A DNA stretch of 64,000 nucleotides from JACMLD01 sp039915085 (GTDB lineage: Bacteria; Bacteroidota; Bacteroidia; Chitinophagales; Chitinophagaceae), in assembly GCA_039915085.1 (NCBI GenBank), contig JBDSOC010000179.1, forward strand, positions 1-64,000, given 5' to 3'. Below, in pieces: positions 9,136 to 17,862 of the stretch (the first letter of the stretch is position 1; every line of letters starts with the position of its first letter). The notes below the pieces were generated by a model. The model saw only the letters and a program-made list of their open reading frames with translations, made no database searches and was not told the origin of the DNA. Position numbers and translations under genes: made by a program.

Positions 9136-9378
9136 ATGACAGCAACCTGGTATTCTATTGCATTTGATTACGAAGGCGTTCATTATGATGGAAGGCTGAC
9201 CCCTGAGACAAAAAATGATCACAAAAATCCTTCATCCTGGCACGTTGTCCTGAATGAAGTATTTTTTGGATACCTGCACAAGGATAGTGGGAACTGGCAT
9301 GTGAGCGAACAGAGACCTTCCGGGTTGGTGCAGGAAGTGGGAAAGCTTATTGAATTAACGGGTTATCAATTTAATTAA
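9136..9378 (+). CDS. small hypothetical protein
   Basis: 80-aa protein starting at the ATG at 9136 (MTATWYSIAFDY). An in-frame ATG 57 bases upstream would add a low-quality extension and is less likely. Composition is balanced, soluble and slightly acidic with several aromatic residues, as expected of a real protein, but I do not recognise a domain. It is divergent from the YcaQ-type gene. Sequences such as GVHYDGRLTPET and a C-terminal helix (LVQEVGKLIELTG) suggest a compact alpha/beta fold. Confidence 0.55.
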   Translation: MTATWYSIAFDYEGVHYDGRLTPETKNDHKNPSSWHVVLNEVFFGYLHKDSGNWHVSEQRPSGLVQEVGKLIELTGYQFN

Positions 9379-9592
9379 GTTAATTTTTACACTGTGGAAA
9401 TACTTACTCATTTTATTATGAATATTATATTTATAGTTTTAAAAAAATAGTCTTTTTTCCACTGGTTAAATCAATGCTGCTGCCTGCCAGGCATATTTGC
9501 GCAAAAGGCCAGCAGCATAACATTCGCTAAAAGCGTTCTTAAAGAATTGGTAACCGATAATTGAAGTTTGTCCTCATCTTAATTACTATTTT
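9379..9592. other. intergenic region with an inverted repeat
   Basis: AT-rich gap holding one clear inverted repeat: ATGCTGCTG at 9474-9482 pairs with CAGCAGCAT at 9510-9518 across a 27-base loop that has a competing TGCCT/AGGCA stem. No U-run follows, so it is more likely a leader structure of the next gene than a terminator. No coding signal seen. Confidence 0.35.
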
Positions 9593-9913
9593 ATGCATTG
9601 GTGGAAGCAGTTGGTAGATTATTTTGAGCGTATTGGCAGGTACCACCATGTTAACCCTTTAGTCTATGTTGTGATACATTTTATTGTAGCGGCACTTTTT
9701 GCGGCCACTATTGGCTGGATTGTACACAACAAAAGAAAAAAGCTTTCCCTCACAATTCCTGTTTGTGTTGCCATTGTCCTTTTTAATACGTCCAATCTCT
9801 ACCTGATTATTTTTGGCAATAAGATTCCATTCTGGATATATGCCATTGCCGGCGCCAGCACCATTGTGGGCGGCTATTTTACCATTAAGAAAATAAGAAA
9901 CCGTATGCGGTGA
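9593..9913 (+). CDS. small integral membrane protein
   Basis: 106-aa protein with three hydrophobic segments (about residues 22-43, 50-72 and 80-96) separated by short basic loops (HNKRKK, KIRNRMR), so the topology should follow positive-inside. There is no cleavable signal peptide. No family recognised; similar short three-helix proteins of unknown function are common in Bacteroidota genomes. Followed on the same strand by two small hydrophilic genes. Confidence 0.6.
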   Translation: MHWWKQLVDYFERIGRYHHVNPLVYVVIHFIVAALFAATIGWIVHNKRKKLSLTIPVCVAIVLFNTSNLYLIIFGNKIPFWIYAIAGASTIVGGYFTIKKIRNRMR

Positions 9914-10029
9914 AAGGAAAGCATCTTTCCCGGCAAGGTTCGTGGAAATCTATCTACACCTTCATTTTATTTGCCGTTTAAAAAACCAGGCATGTTTTTT
10001 TGAATTGTATAATTATAAATCCTCAATAA

Positions 10030-10224
10030 ATGATGCTTAGCAAAAAAAAAGACAGGAAAAATTATCTATCTACAGTCAAAAAAAACAGCGCCAAAATAAT
10101 TAACCTGAATAACACGGATAAAAAAACAACAGGTAAAACTAAAAAGGAAGATAAACACATATCTCCTCCAATAAATAAATTTAATTCAGGCTATTTAAAA
10201 GCAAGGGACAACGATCCGCTCTGA
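10030..10224 (+). CDS. small lysine-rich hypothetical protein
   Basis: 64-aa hydrophilic protein, about a quarter lysine (SKKKDRKNY, KTTGKTKKEDK), predicted to be disordered. No domain recognised. It is followed 18 bases later by another Lys/Asn-rich small gene, and the pair ends at a strong terminator, which supports both being transcribed. Low complexity means the coding call rests mainly on arrangement. Confidence 0.45.
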   Translation: MMLSKKKDRKNYLSTVKKNSAKIINLNNTDKKTTGKTKKEDKHISPPINKFNSGYLKARDNDPL

Positions 10225-10242
10225 ACTATTTAAATAATCACT

Positions 10243-10443
10243 ATGGGCTATAATAAAAACAAAATAAAAGAAGATGATATAAAGGTGGACAATAAAAAGC
10301 AAGCCTTTAAAGAAGGCAATATGGATAATACCGGGAAAATAAATAATTCCGGCACGGAGGATTTCGCTAAAAAGATAAAAAAAGGGCAGTCGAGAAATAT
10401 CTTAGAAGACAAAGGGAATCGTCCAAACAGATCTCATCATTAG
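10243..10443 (+). CDS. small hydrophilic hypothetical protein
   Basis: 66-aa protein rich in Lys, Asn and Asp (GYNKNKIKEDDIKVDNKK), probably disordered, with a second half EDFAKKIKKGQSRN that could form a basic helix. No known domain. It lies directly after the previous small basic gene, and its stop codon is only 12 bases before a bidirectional terminator, which makes it a plausible last gene of a short operon. Confidence 0.45.
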   Translation: MGYNKNKIKEDDIKVDNKKQAFKEGNMDNTGKINNSGTEDFAKKIKKGQSRNILEDKGNRPNRSHH

Positions 10444-10454
10444 AGTATTGTTAC

Positions 10455-10486
10455 AAAAAAATGGCAGCTCATAACTGCCGTTTTTT
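10455..10486. terminator. bidirectional intrinsic terminator
   Basis: GGCAG (10463-10467) pairs with CTGCC (10475-10479) around a 7-base loop, extended by A-run (10455-10461) against T-run (10481-10486). It lies between convergent genes, with U-tracts in both directions. Confidence 0.85.
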
Positions 10487-10488
10487 AT

Positions 10489-12594
10489 TTATTCAATAAG
10501 TAGCTTTACCGTTTTACCTGCATCAGCTCCCTGTGGTAACTGAATAGTAAAAAAAGTTTTATCCTTCGTTTTATCGTATACGGCCTCTGTCGTTTTACAT
10601 TTTTTATTTCCCTGGATGGAGATAACAATGCTGGTTAATTTATGGGTTGGATCAGCAACAGAGATTTGCTGAACAGCGTATTTTTGAGTAATCATTACTA
10701 CGCATGGTTTGTCTGCACTTATTTTATGAAATGTTTTTGTATTTGCTTCGGCAGCCTGCACAAATACAAAACCAGCCATTTGCTTTGCATAATTCTCTAC
10801 TACCTGCAATTTTGATGAATTTTGTACAACTTCAAATGCTGCAGCACGCGCATCCATTTTTTCTGCTCTTGCTGCAGGAAACACATAATAGCTATAACTA
10901 TCAGCTTTTGGTTTAGTATGATGGTTGAACCATAATGTAAATATGGCGGCTTTAACAGTGGCCGCAGGCATTCGCTTCAGCACATTGTGCCATTCGCCTT
11001 CCTGGTCGCGGTTAGCTAACTCAATATTTGCTTTGCCGGGAAAAAAATATCCCCAGTTATCGTGCATTATCCAGGAAACATTATCAAGTGTATGCTGGCC
11101 CGCTGAAACAACCTTCGTATTTGCAGCCTGTTTTACCAAAACATCTCCATGAAAAAAACTTTGATTGATGGTTGTCCTGATTTCTTTGTCTTCAACAGAA
11201 TGTATACCTGCTCCAAGGCAAATAATTGCATCATCAAAAAAGAACCATGATTTTTGTGCGTAAATACTATCGCGGTTATATGCCAGTGTAGCAATACCAT
11301 TTATGCCATCAGAAACACCACCAACAAAATCACTCGGTATATTATAACCGCTGCATGGAAGAACAGGCAAAGGATCATCATTATGAAATGTGGTCGTACC
11401 GGGTATCATTTTCCAATCCCAGAAAGGAAATATATCTGTGTATTCATTATTGGACTGGTAAAAATAAGTAGCCCCGTCACCGAGATGGTATCCCCCGATA
11501 TTTTCATCGTTGCACGACTCCGCTCCCCCCACTCTGGTAGAACTCATTTTTACAGAAGCATAAAAATTATCCCTGCGGTGAACAGTCATATCTGATTTCC
11601 AGAAATGGTTATTGCCGTTAAAATCATTCATACCAGTGGCATACTGGTCTTTAAAACCAGGATCTACCAGCGGCATTTTATCCAAAATTCTTTGAATGCT
11701 GTTTGCTTTATCTGACTGTGCATTGGGAAATAATTGTCGCCCGCAGGCACTGATATCCATTTTATGTTTCCACATTATCCAGCGCATACCCTGCAATAAA
11801 TAATTTCGTAAGATGGCTATTTTTGCGGGATCAAACTGGAACGGTGTGTTTTGAAATATATTCGCCCACTTCAGCATATCGCCGGCATAAGCGGATCCAT
11901 AATTACCAAATTGTTGTTGCGTACCATGCTGATGAAATGAATAATCTGCCTGAATGCCCTCAGCTTCGGAAACTACAATTTCTTCCTGTATTGCTTTTAC
12001 AGCAGCTTCAACTGCCGCAACATCGCCGGTTAATAAACTCCGGCAGATAACATTTCCAGATAACCATACTTTATTCTGCCCGGTCATACCAATTTTTGCC
12101 CTGTTTAATATTTTAATGCCTGCATCTCTCTGTGCGGGTGTAAGCTTATCTTCTAATAATAACATCAACGGCGCCAAAGCTTTTGGCACACCAATCTGCG
12201 GATACCACCAGTTGGGACATATAAAATCATTTTGTAACCAGAAATTTAAACCAGCAATAATTTTTTTTTCCAGACCCTGATCGCCCGTCCATTTAGTTCC
12301 GGCATGTTTGTATTCAAGCGTCATACTGTTCAAACGCACTAAATGATCGTTAACGGGCCAGCCGCCCCTTGTTTTATCTGCATAATCAATATCCGGCCAT
12401 GATCCATCTTCCTTCATTTTTGCTGATAGCTCCACCACTTCTTTTTCATTTACAGATGCAGAAAGAATATCCTTTATCACCTGTTGTTTTAAAACTTTAA
12501 GTTTTGGATCAGTATCTCTGGCCAACCCTCTATCAGCAAATAATAACTTACAAGGCAAAAAAATAATCAATGATAAAAAAAACATTTTATACAT
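10489..12594 (-). CDS. polysaccharide lyase family 8 (chondroitin/hyaluronan/xanthan lyase type)
   Basis: 701-aa exported lyase with an N-terminal signal peptide (ends near LLFADRG). It has the PL8 layout: an alpha/alpha toroid, then beta-sandwich domains. Catalytic candidates match the chondroitin AC lyase arrangement: Asn181 (WLSGN), His223 (YSFHQHG), Tyr232 (FGNYGSA) and Arg286 (ACGRQLF); the His-Tyr (9) and Tyr-Arg (54) spacings are as I recall for that enzyme. It would cleave uronic-acid-containing polysaccharide by beta-elimination in the periplasm or outside the cell. Which glycan is not determined; no SusCD or unsaturated glucuronyl hydrolase is adjacent. Confidence 0.85.
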   Translation of the reverse strand: MYKMFFLSLIIFLPCKLLFADRGLARDTDPKLKVLKQQVIKDILSASVNEKEVVELSAKMKEDGSWPDIDYADKTRGGWPVNDHLVRLNSMTLEYKHAGTKWTGDQGLEKKIIAGLNFWLQNDFICPNWWYPQIGVPKALAPLMLLLEDKLTPAQRDAGIKILNRAKIGMTGQNKVWLSGNVICRSLLTGDVAAVEAAVKAIQEEIVVSEAEGIQADYSFHQHGTQQQFGNYGSAYAGDMLKWANIFQNTPFQFDPAKIAILRNYLLQGMRWIMWKHKMDISACGRQLFPNAQSDKANSIQRILDKMPLVDPGFKDQYATGMNDFNGNNHFWKSDMTVHRRDNFYASVKMSSTRVGGAESCNDENIGGYHLGDGATYFYQSNNEYTDIFPFWDWKMIPGTTTFHNDDPLPVLPCSGYNIPSDFVGGVSDGINGIATLAYNRDSIYAQKSWFFFDDAIICLGAGIHSVEDKEIRTTINQSFFHGDVLVKQAANTKVVSAGQHTLDNVSWIMHDNWGYFFPGKANIELANRDQEGEWHNVLKRMPAATVKAAIFTLWFNHHTKPKADSYSYYVFPAARAEKMDARAAAFEVVQNSSKLQVVENYAKQMAGFVFVQAAEANTKTFHKISADKPCVVMITQKYAVQQISVADPTHKLTSIVISIQGNKKCKTTEAVYDKTKDKTFFTIQLPQGADAGKTVKLLIE

Positions 12595-12974
12595 GCCGGC
12601 ATTATTAGAATTGAAATGACTTTAAAGATATATAAAAAGACACTTTCTTGTATTCATCTTACCTGATGCTGCAATATTTTATCTCATCAATGCAGGAAAG
12701 AATTTTATTTGCAGACCCATAGCAGATGATGTATTGCAGGGCCTCAAAGTACTTATGCCTGTTGATTTCTCCGGGTATATGTTCTTATCCCGTCAATCCG
12801 AAAAAGGTAAAACGATGTGTAAAACCTGGTGGTGGTTATATTAAAATAATTAATCCTGTGCAGGGATTGATCTCCGCAAATGCAGAAAAATGATCATGTA
12901 TCGCTGGTAGCGTAATTTGAGATATAAAAATTTTAATTAATGCCGTTCTTACAAAAAAGAATGGCAGTCATTCC
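12595..12974. other. intergenic region upstream of the PL8 gene
   Basis: 380 bases between two same-strand genes. It should contain the PL8 promoter and holds the terminator of the caspase-like gene (12941-12966). I see no other structured or coding element. Confidence 0.5.
12941..12966 (-). terminator. intrinsic terminator of the caspase-like gene
   Basis: Ten-base-pair stem (12941-12950 with 12957-12966, one G-T pair) and a 6-base loop just past the stop codon. On the minus strand it is followed by an AT-rich TTAATTAAAATTTTTA stretch. Confidence 0.7.
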
Positions 12975-15257
12975 TTACCTGTTTGGATAAGGCTGGACAG
13001 GCTGGTTTGCTTTAAAGTCACCTTCATAAATAAGCTTTCCATTTATATCAAAGCATGTTCCAAACCCTTCCTTAAGTCCCATTTTCCATAAGCCAGTGTA
13101 TTTTCTGCAACCGGGGCAGTCAAAAATATCACCGCCGGTACTGATATAAGTTCCGTGTCCATCCCGGTAATCTTCTTTGAAATTACCGTCATAAGTATCG
13201 CCGCTTACCCATGTATACAAGCCAGAACCATTCTGCTTGTTGCCTGACCAATTGCCTTCATATACATCTCCGTTTTTATAATGGTAAGTTCCTCTTCCCT
13301 GAAAATTACCATATGACCAGTTGCCATCATACACACTTCCACTTTGATATTTCATCATACCCTTGCCATTGAAATAATTATTTTTAAAATACCCTTTGTA
13401 AACATCGCCGTTTACATGGGTATAAGTGCCAAAGCCATCCTGCATACCATTTGTCCATTCGCCTTCGTATTCATTTCCATTTTTATACTTTGCGTGGCCC
13501 TCGCCTTCAGGCTTATCATTTTTTGTCTCACCTTTATATGAATAAAAAGATCCATCGTTGTCCTTCATAGTCTGGGTGCTATGATACCTGGATATAAACA
13601 GTAAAATTATTGCAATTACCGCTATTGCACCAATGCGTATGAGCAGGGTATTTCTCTTTCTTACCAGGTCATTTTTTATTGGTGTTGGACCTGGCGTTAC
13701 TTGTTCAGGTTTCTGTTGTAAAAATACATTTCCATTTCCCTGTATCAGTTGTTCATTTATCCTGCCCGTCTTATTATCGTCCCCGGGCTGAGTTTGCAAA
13801 TTTATTGTGCAGTCAGCAATCTTATCGCGTATACTTTCATCATGTTTAAGTGTTAGGGCTTCGCGGTATTTTCTTTGAGCTGCTGCGTAATTTTTTTCCC
13901 TGAAAAATAATATGTCACCTTCTTTTACCAGTTTGTTAAATTCAGCATTCCTTTCAAATTCTACATGTTCATTTCGTAACACCTGGTTATCGGGATAATC
14001 TTTTTCCAATAATATATACTCCCTTCTCGCTTCTTCGTATCTGCCCTGCTGGTACAATAGCTTGGGAGTATTAAGCCTGGCTTCCAGGGAGAATGCAGGG
14101 TTTCCGCTGATGTAGAAATTATCCGCCCGTATATTTTTTAACTGTGCTTTATTTACAGGTGCAGGCAGCCTGTTTTTTAAAAGTTTTTCACTGGTATAAT
14201 TATACAAATCAGTGAGGGAAAGCATCATACTGCTGTTTGAAATACCTTCTTTAAATGCGTCTGATAAATAGGATGTAAAATAAGTATTGGCTGCATCTTT
14301 TTTAAAGTAAGAAGATTCTTCCGCAGAGGTGGAAGCCAGTGTAAAGGTTCCGATTACCGGTTCAAAATCAAATATATTACTGTTGTTGCCTTGTGCGGCA
14401 AGACCGCTGTGACATGCATCTATAAAAATAATTTTTTGATCTGCTGGTGATGAGTTCATCATTTTTTCTATAAAAGAATAAGGAATATCATTGTGCAGTT
14501 CTTCATCGATATTGCGTGTATCCTTCGCAATCAGGCTTAATTGGTTGTTTCCTGTATTCTGACCATGGCCGGAATAATAAATAATGAGTGTTTTAATATC
14601 TTTTATTCTGCTGACTTTTCTTAGTTCATCTTTTATTTGTATGCAATTTTCGTTGTACAAACGTGTAATATTTTCGAAGGGAAGCCCTACCAGCCTTCTA
14701 TCGCTGAATATACTGTACATTTCATCCAGGTTGCCTGCAACAGGTGGAATACGTGAGAAATTTGAACTGTCGTCATAGTCACTTACACCAATTAACACAG
14801 CATAGGTATGTTCCGGATCAATAGAATATTCCCGGTTACTGAAAATATTTACGGTACCTGTTTCATCATAGCAGGTTACAGATTTAGCGCCATTCTTGTT
14901 TTCAGAAACAGCTACTTTCCATTTATCGCTTACGGCTGGTAATGCGCCGCTCATTGCTTCTACTCCGGATTTTTGTCCAGTTCTTTCAGTGCCCAATATC
15001 CGGCTGAATAAGGCTGCGATTTTTTCGTGGTAATGCTCCATGGTTTTTTCCGCAGTAAAATGCGTTACACCGGCGATGACTGCTTCTAAAACAATCAACG
15101 CCATACCGCCGTCCATTTTACCCTGTATAAGTGGGGTTGCCGGCAATTGAAGATCAAACGCTCCTAATCCATCTATTTTGCGTATTTCGTTGCGCAATTC
15201 AATGAGTTGCTCCCTGGTAGCAGGAGATAGAATTTGTATCTCAATTTTATTTTTCAA
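12975..15257 (-). CDS. caspase-like protein with EACC1-like N-terminus, TPR, TM helix and MORN repeats
   Basis: 760-aa multidomain protein. Residues 1-90 (EIQIL ... MDGGMALIVLEAVIAG) resemble the effector-associated EACC1 domain of bacterial conflict systems; this is pattern-based. Residues 150-385 are a peptidase C14 caspase fold with His231 (YYSGHG) and Cys282 (DACHSG). Residues 400-490 look like TPR-type helices, then a GNGNV linker (508-511). A hydrophobic helix (537-556) is followed by about eight MORN repeats (YKGE/YEGEW/YDGNW units, 573-750). It would be membrane-tethered with the protease on one side and MORN repeats on the other. Neighbours are unrelated, so it probably stands alone. 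Clear caspase fold; partners unknown. Confidence 0.8.
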   Translation of the reverse strand: MKNKIEIQILSPATREQLIELRNEIRKIDGLGAFDLQLPATPLIQGKMDGGMALIVLEAVIAGVTHFTAEKTMEHYHEKIAALFSRILGTERTGQKSGVEAMSGALPAVSDKWKVAVSENKNGAKSVTCYDETGTVNIFSNREYSIDPEHTYAVLIGVSDYDDSSNFSRIPPVAGNLDEMYSIFSDRRLVGLPFENITRLYNENCIQIKDELRKVSRIKDIKTLIIYYSGHGQNTGNNQLSLIAKDTRNIDEELHNDIPYSFIEKMMNSSPADQKIIFIDACHSGLAAQGNNSNIFDFEPVIGTFTLASTSAEESSYFKKDAANTYFTSYLSDAFKEGISNSSMMLSLTDLYNYTSEKLLKNRLPAPVNKAQLKNIRADNFYISGNPAFSLEARLNTPKLLYQQGRYEEARREYILLEKDYPDNQVLRNEHVEFERNAEFNKLVKEGDILFFREKNYAAAQRKYREALTLKHDESIRDKIADCTINLQTQPGDDNKTGRINEQLIQGNGNVFLQQKPEQVTPGPTPIKNDLVRKRNTLLIRIGAIAVIAIILLFISRYHSTQTMKDNDGSFYSYKGETKNDKPEGEGHAKYKNGNEYEGEWTNGMQDGFGTYTHVNGDVYKGYFKNNYFNGKGMMKYQSGSVYDGNWSYGNFQGRGTYHYKNGDVYEGNWSGNKQNGSGLYTWVSGDTYDGNFKEDYRDGHGTYISTGGDIFDCPGCRKYTGLWKMGLKEGFGTCFDINGKLIYEGDFKANQPVQPYPNR

Positions 15258-15675
15258 AGCTCAGAGCAGGTTTAGGTAAAAGATATCATCATTGTTGCAA
15301 CGAATGCATACAGAATAGGGCTAAACGTGTAAACTGATCTTACGTCTAATTTAGTAAAGAAAATCAATATTTCTGTGCTGCTGATTATTTTTTTTAAGCG
15401 GCGCTGATTTGTTGATTGAGTTCAATTACACAGACATTTGTATGCTTTTTACTGTCGCATACATGCAGGCTCAATGCCCTAAATGACTGTACCAGGTGGT
15501 ATAATAAACAAAAAGAAGCTGTCTCAAAAAGCGATGATTGTCTTATTAAGTTGCAGAAAGACAAGGCTTTTCAGACAGCTCCTTTTTAATCAGGATCCCA
15601 ATAGACAACTGAAATTTACTGTTTAGGATTATCCGGTTATGTCGCAAAGAGAGCTTGAGGGTATGGCTAACTCTA
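15258..15675. other. intergenic region with palindromic element
   Basis: 418 bases between same-strand genes. It includes the presumed caspase-gene promoter (no clear TAnnTTTG box found) and the long imperfect palindrome at 15510-15587. No open frame worth calling. Confidence 0.5.
15510..15587. repeat. long imperfect palindrome (MITE-like or terminator-like)
   Basis: The core AGCTGTCT at 15517-15524 pairs with AGACAGCT at 15573-15580; the stem continues outward (AAAAG/CTTTTT-type pairs) and inward, and a second nested stem joins TTGTCTT (15538-15544) to AAGACAA (15558-15564). Almost the whole 78 bases can fold on itself. The ends resemble the CTGTCTCAAAA-type termini of insertion sequences. 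It could alternatively terminate the ScyD-like gene. Confidence 0.6.
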
Positions 15676-16803
15676 TTAGTCTTTATTATTCTTCATTGTC
15701 TTTGAGCAGGTAATATCAATCTTTAATACCTGTCCCCCACCAATTGCAGGCGGTCCAAAACCCCAGTTAGAAACATACAATTTATCATCCGGGCCAAATA
15801 TCATACCTGTTGGCAAATTGAGACCGGTTACAACAATCATCCTGGAACCATCAGGATCTATTCTTACGATATCGCCCGTGCCAGGCGTTGGGAAAGGGTT
15901 ACCAGTCGTATTTTCCAGGACATACAAACCACCCACTTTATCGAAAGCCACACCAAGAATGGTACTAAAGCCAGTAGCTACCACACTTACGTGGCCGGAT
16001 GGTGTAATTTTATAAATGCTGGATTTGTTCATAATAGGGAACGTGCTGAGATTGCCCACATAAAAATTACCATTATGATATACCATTGCCGTAGGAACAA
16101 CGTGTCCCTGGCTGGCTGAAATATCGGAGACGCGGCTTATATCTCCTTTCTCCGTTATTTTATCAAGCTCTCCATGATTGGGTTCCATCGCAAATAATTT
16201 ACCATCTACATTCAGCATACTGTACCAGGAACCATCCGGCTCAAAATCATCGGGTTCAGGATTTTTTACCGGATGCGCCATCTGGTAAGCGCTTAGATTT
16301 GCTATTATTTTCCAGCTTCTGTCATGGTTTATTTTTATAACTGCATTGGGAATAGACGGAACGCCATGCGAACAACCGGCACCTGCTAAAAGTGCATACA
16401 TGGTGTTGTCAATAAATGCCACATCAGCTACGCCACTTACTTCTCCCATGGCGGTTGTACTGGAAGGCAAATTGTCAACAAAAGTGCTGCGTGTTCCTGC
16501 TCCATTAATTCTTGAAATACGCGCCCCTGTTTTACTGCCGGTATATGGCCCTACTGGCGGAATTACCTGTTCACACCCTGAAGTAGTGCCAGTTCCGCCA
16601 ATACCACCCTCTGCTACATAGAGATAACCATCCGGTCCAAACTTAAGTCCCCTGGGGTTATTTAGCCCGGTAGCAAATACTGTTACGCTTGCTTTTATGT
16701 TTGCAGGATTGCAATCGCAGGGCAATTGATCTTTTCTGCAGGAATACAAAACAAGTGCAATGAAAATTACAGCCCCCAATGGAAGTAAAAACTTTGTTCT
16801 CAT
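15676..16803 (-). CDS. ScyD/ScyE-like beta-propeller lipoprotein
   Basis: 375-aa exported lipoprotein. The chosen ATG at 16803 gives a compact signal peptide with lipobox LYSC (Cys22); an upstream in-frame ATG (16884) would add 27 unlikely residues. The body is a propeller with repeated blades such as LNNPRGLKFGPDGYLYVAEGG, GVAFDKVGGLYVLEN and LPTGMIFGPDDKLYVSNWG, as in the ScyD/ScyE family (named from scytonemin clusters) and related NHL/SMP-30-like proteins. No enzymatic residues can be assigned. It probably sits on the outer membrane or periplasmic side. Confidence 0.7.
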   Translation of the reverse strand: MRTKFLLPLGAVIFIALVLYSCRKDQLPCDCNPANIKASVTVFATGLNNPRGLKFGPDGYLYVAEGGIGGTGTTSGCEQVIPPVGPYTGSKTGARISRINGAGTRSTFVDNLPSSTTAMGEVSGVADVAFIDNTMYALLAGAGCSHGVPSIPNAVIKINHDRSWKIIANLSAYQMAHPVKNPEPDDFEPDGSWYSMLNVDGKLFAMEPNHGELDKITEKGDISRVSDISASQGHVVPTAMVYHNGNFYVGNLSTFPIMNKSSIYKITPSGHVSVVATGFSTILGVAFDKVGGLYVLENTTGNPFPTPGTGDIVRIDPDGSRMIVVTGLNLPTGMIFGPDDKLYVSNWGFGPPAIGGGQVLKIDITCSKTMKNNKD

Positions 16804-17260
16804 AATGATTTTTTTAGGTTTTGAAATGAATAGTGAATGGCTTTTCATAGGGAAGCAGTTGGAAATTACCTGAATGTATTCCATAGGCGGGATCGGATAA
16901 TCCTTACTGAAAATAGATAAACCCTTTGCCTGAAGTCCTTAAATCAAAAACCGAACATAGTATTACATTACCATGCAGTAATATGGCTTATTGTGGAGAA
17001 GTTCTTTTATTAGTTTTGCTTTCAGAAGGACGGGGAAGAGATTAAAGTTATTTAATTTTTTTTCATAAAAAATACCACAAAGTGGTAACTGTACTGTTTT
17101 TCTCCTGCAGCATTATATCTACTTCAAAGCCGCTCCGGTGGCGGCATCAGGTCTAACCTGGAACGTATGCCATATGTATTGTTTTAAAAAACAACCTACC
17201 TTTAATATGAAGTCAATTTCTTCTAATAAAATATTTTGCAAAACGATTAAAAAAACTGTT
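16804..17260. other. divergent intergenic region
   Basis: 457 bases between the divergent ScyD-like and small membrane protein genes, so it must contain both promoters. Two small stems lie near 17129-17145 (GCCGC/GCGGC) and 17148-17160 (CAGGT/ACCTG). A TACCTTTA at 17197-17204 resembles a Bacteroidota -7 box for the plus-strand gene, but its -33 partner is poorly spaced. Confidence 0.35.
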
Positions 17261-17683
17261 ATGAAAAAAATTATTTTTTCGCTGACGCTTTTGCTTTTTG
17301 TTTTACAATCATTCAGCCAGGATAGAATGCTGGCCACGCACGACAAAGACTTTTATTCAGGAAGAAGTAAACACCTGAGAAATTCAGCATGGGTATTGGC
17401 CGGCACTGGCGCAGTTGCTGCTACTGCAGGAATATTAATAATCCATAACAATCAAACTGCAGAGGATTTAACAACGGCCATTAGTAATGTAATTGGCGGA
17501 GTTGTGCTAACTGCTGCAGGAATAGCCGCGCTGTCAACCAGTATTCCTTTATTTATTATTTCGGGTGCACTAAAAAGAAAAGCGGCACGGTTAAGTTTTA
17601 ACAACAAAAGAATATTAATGCCTGTGCAAAACAGTTTTGTTTCAACAGCACAACCCACATTAACACTTTCTATCAGGCTTTAA
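17261..17683 (+). CDS. small exported membrane-associated hypothetical protein
   Basis: 140-aa protein starting at the ATG at 17261, giving a textbook signal peptide (MKKIIFSLTLLLFVLQSFSQ). Upstream in-frame codons extend the frame but lack leader features. After the leader come two long Ala/Gly-rich hydrophobic segments (about 40-60 and 75-105) separated by a polar loop (HNNQTAEDLTT), then a basic stretch. No domain recognised. The likely location is the inner membrane or cell envelope. Confidence 0.6.
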   Translation: MKKIIFSLTLLLFVLQSFSQDRMLATHDKDFYSGRSKHLRNSAWVLAGTGAVAATAGILIIHNNQTAEDLTTAISNVIGGVVLTAAGIAALSTSIPLFIISGALKRKAARLSFNNKRILMPVQNSFVSTAQPTLTLSIRL

Positions 17684-17862
17684 TAGCACCTGCTCTATTC
17701 ATTACCATTGTAAGACGATGGCATAAATATCTTCATTACGTATCACATTGTTTCCGTTAGTGTCAAATGATAAATACTATTTTGATTTGATGCAATGAAT
17801 TTATTATGCAGCTTAACCAGCTTGAATTGATTGTACCGGGAAGTAAGCTCCCGAAGAAACAT

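Noticed and set aside
9421..9592. Possible riboswitch leader upstream of the three-TM protein
   Set aside because: Only a single 9-bp inverted repeat is visible, and it matches no riboswitch pattern that I know.
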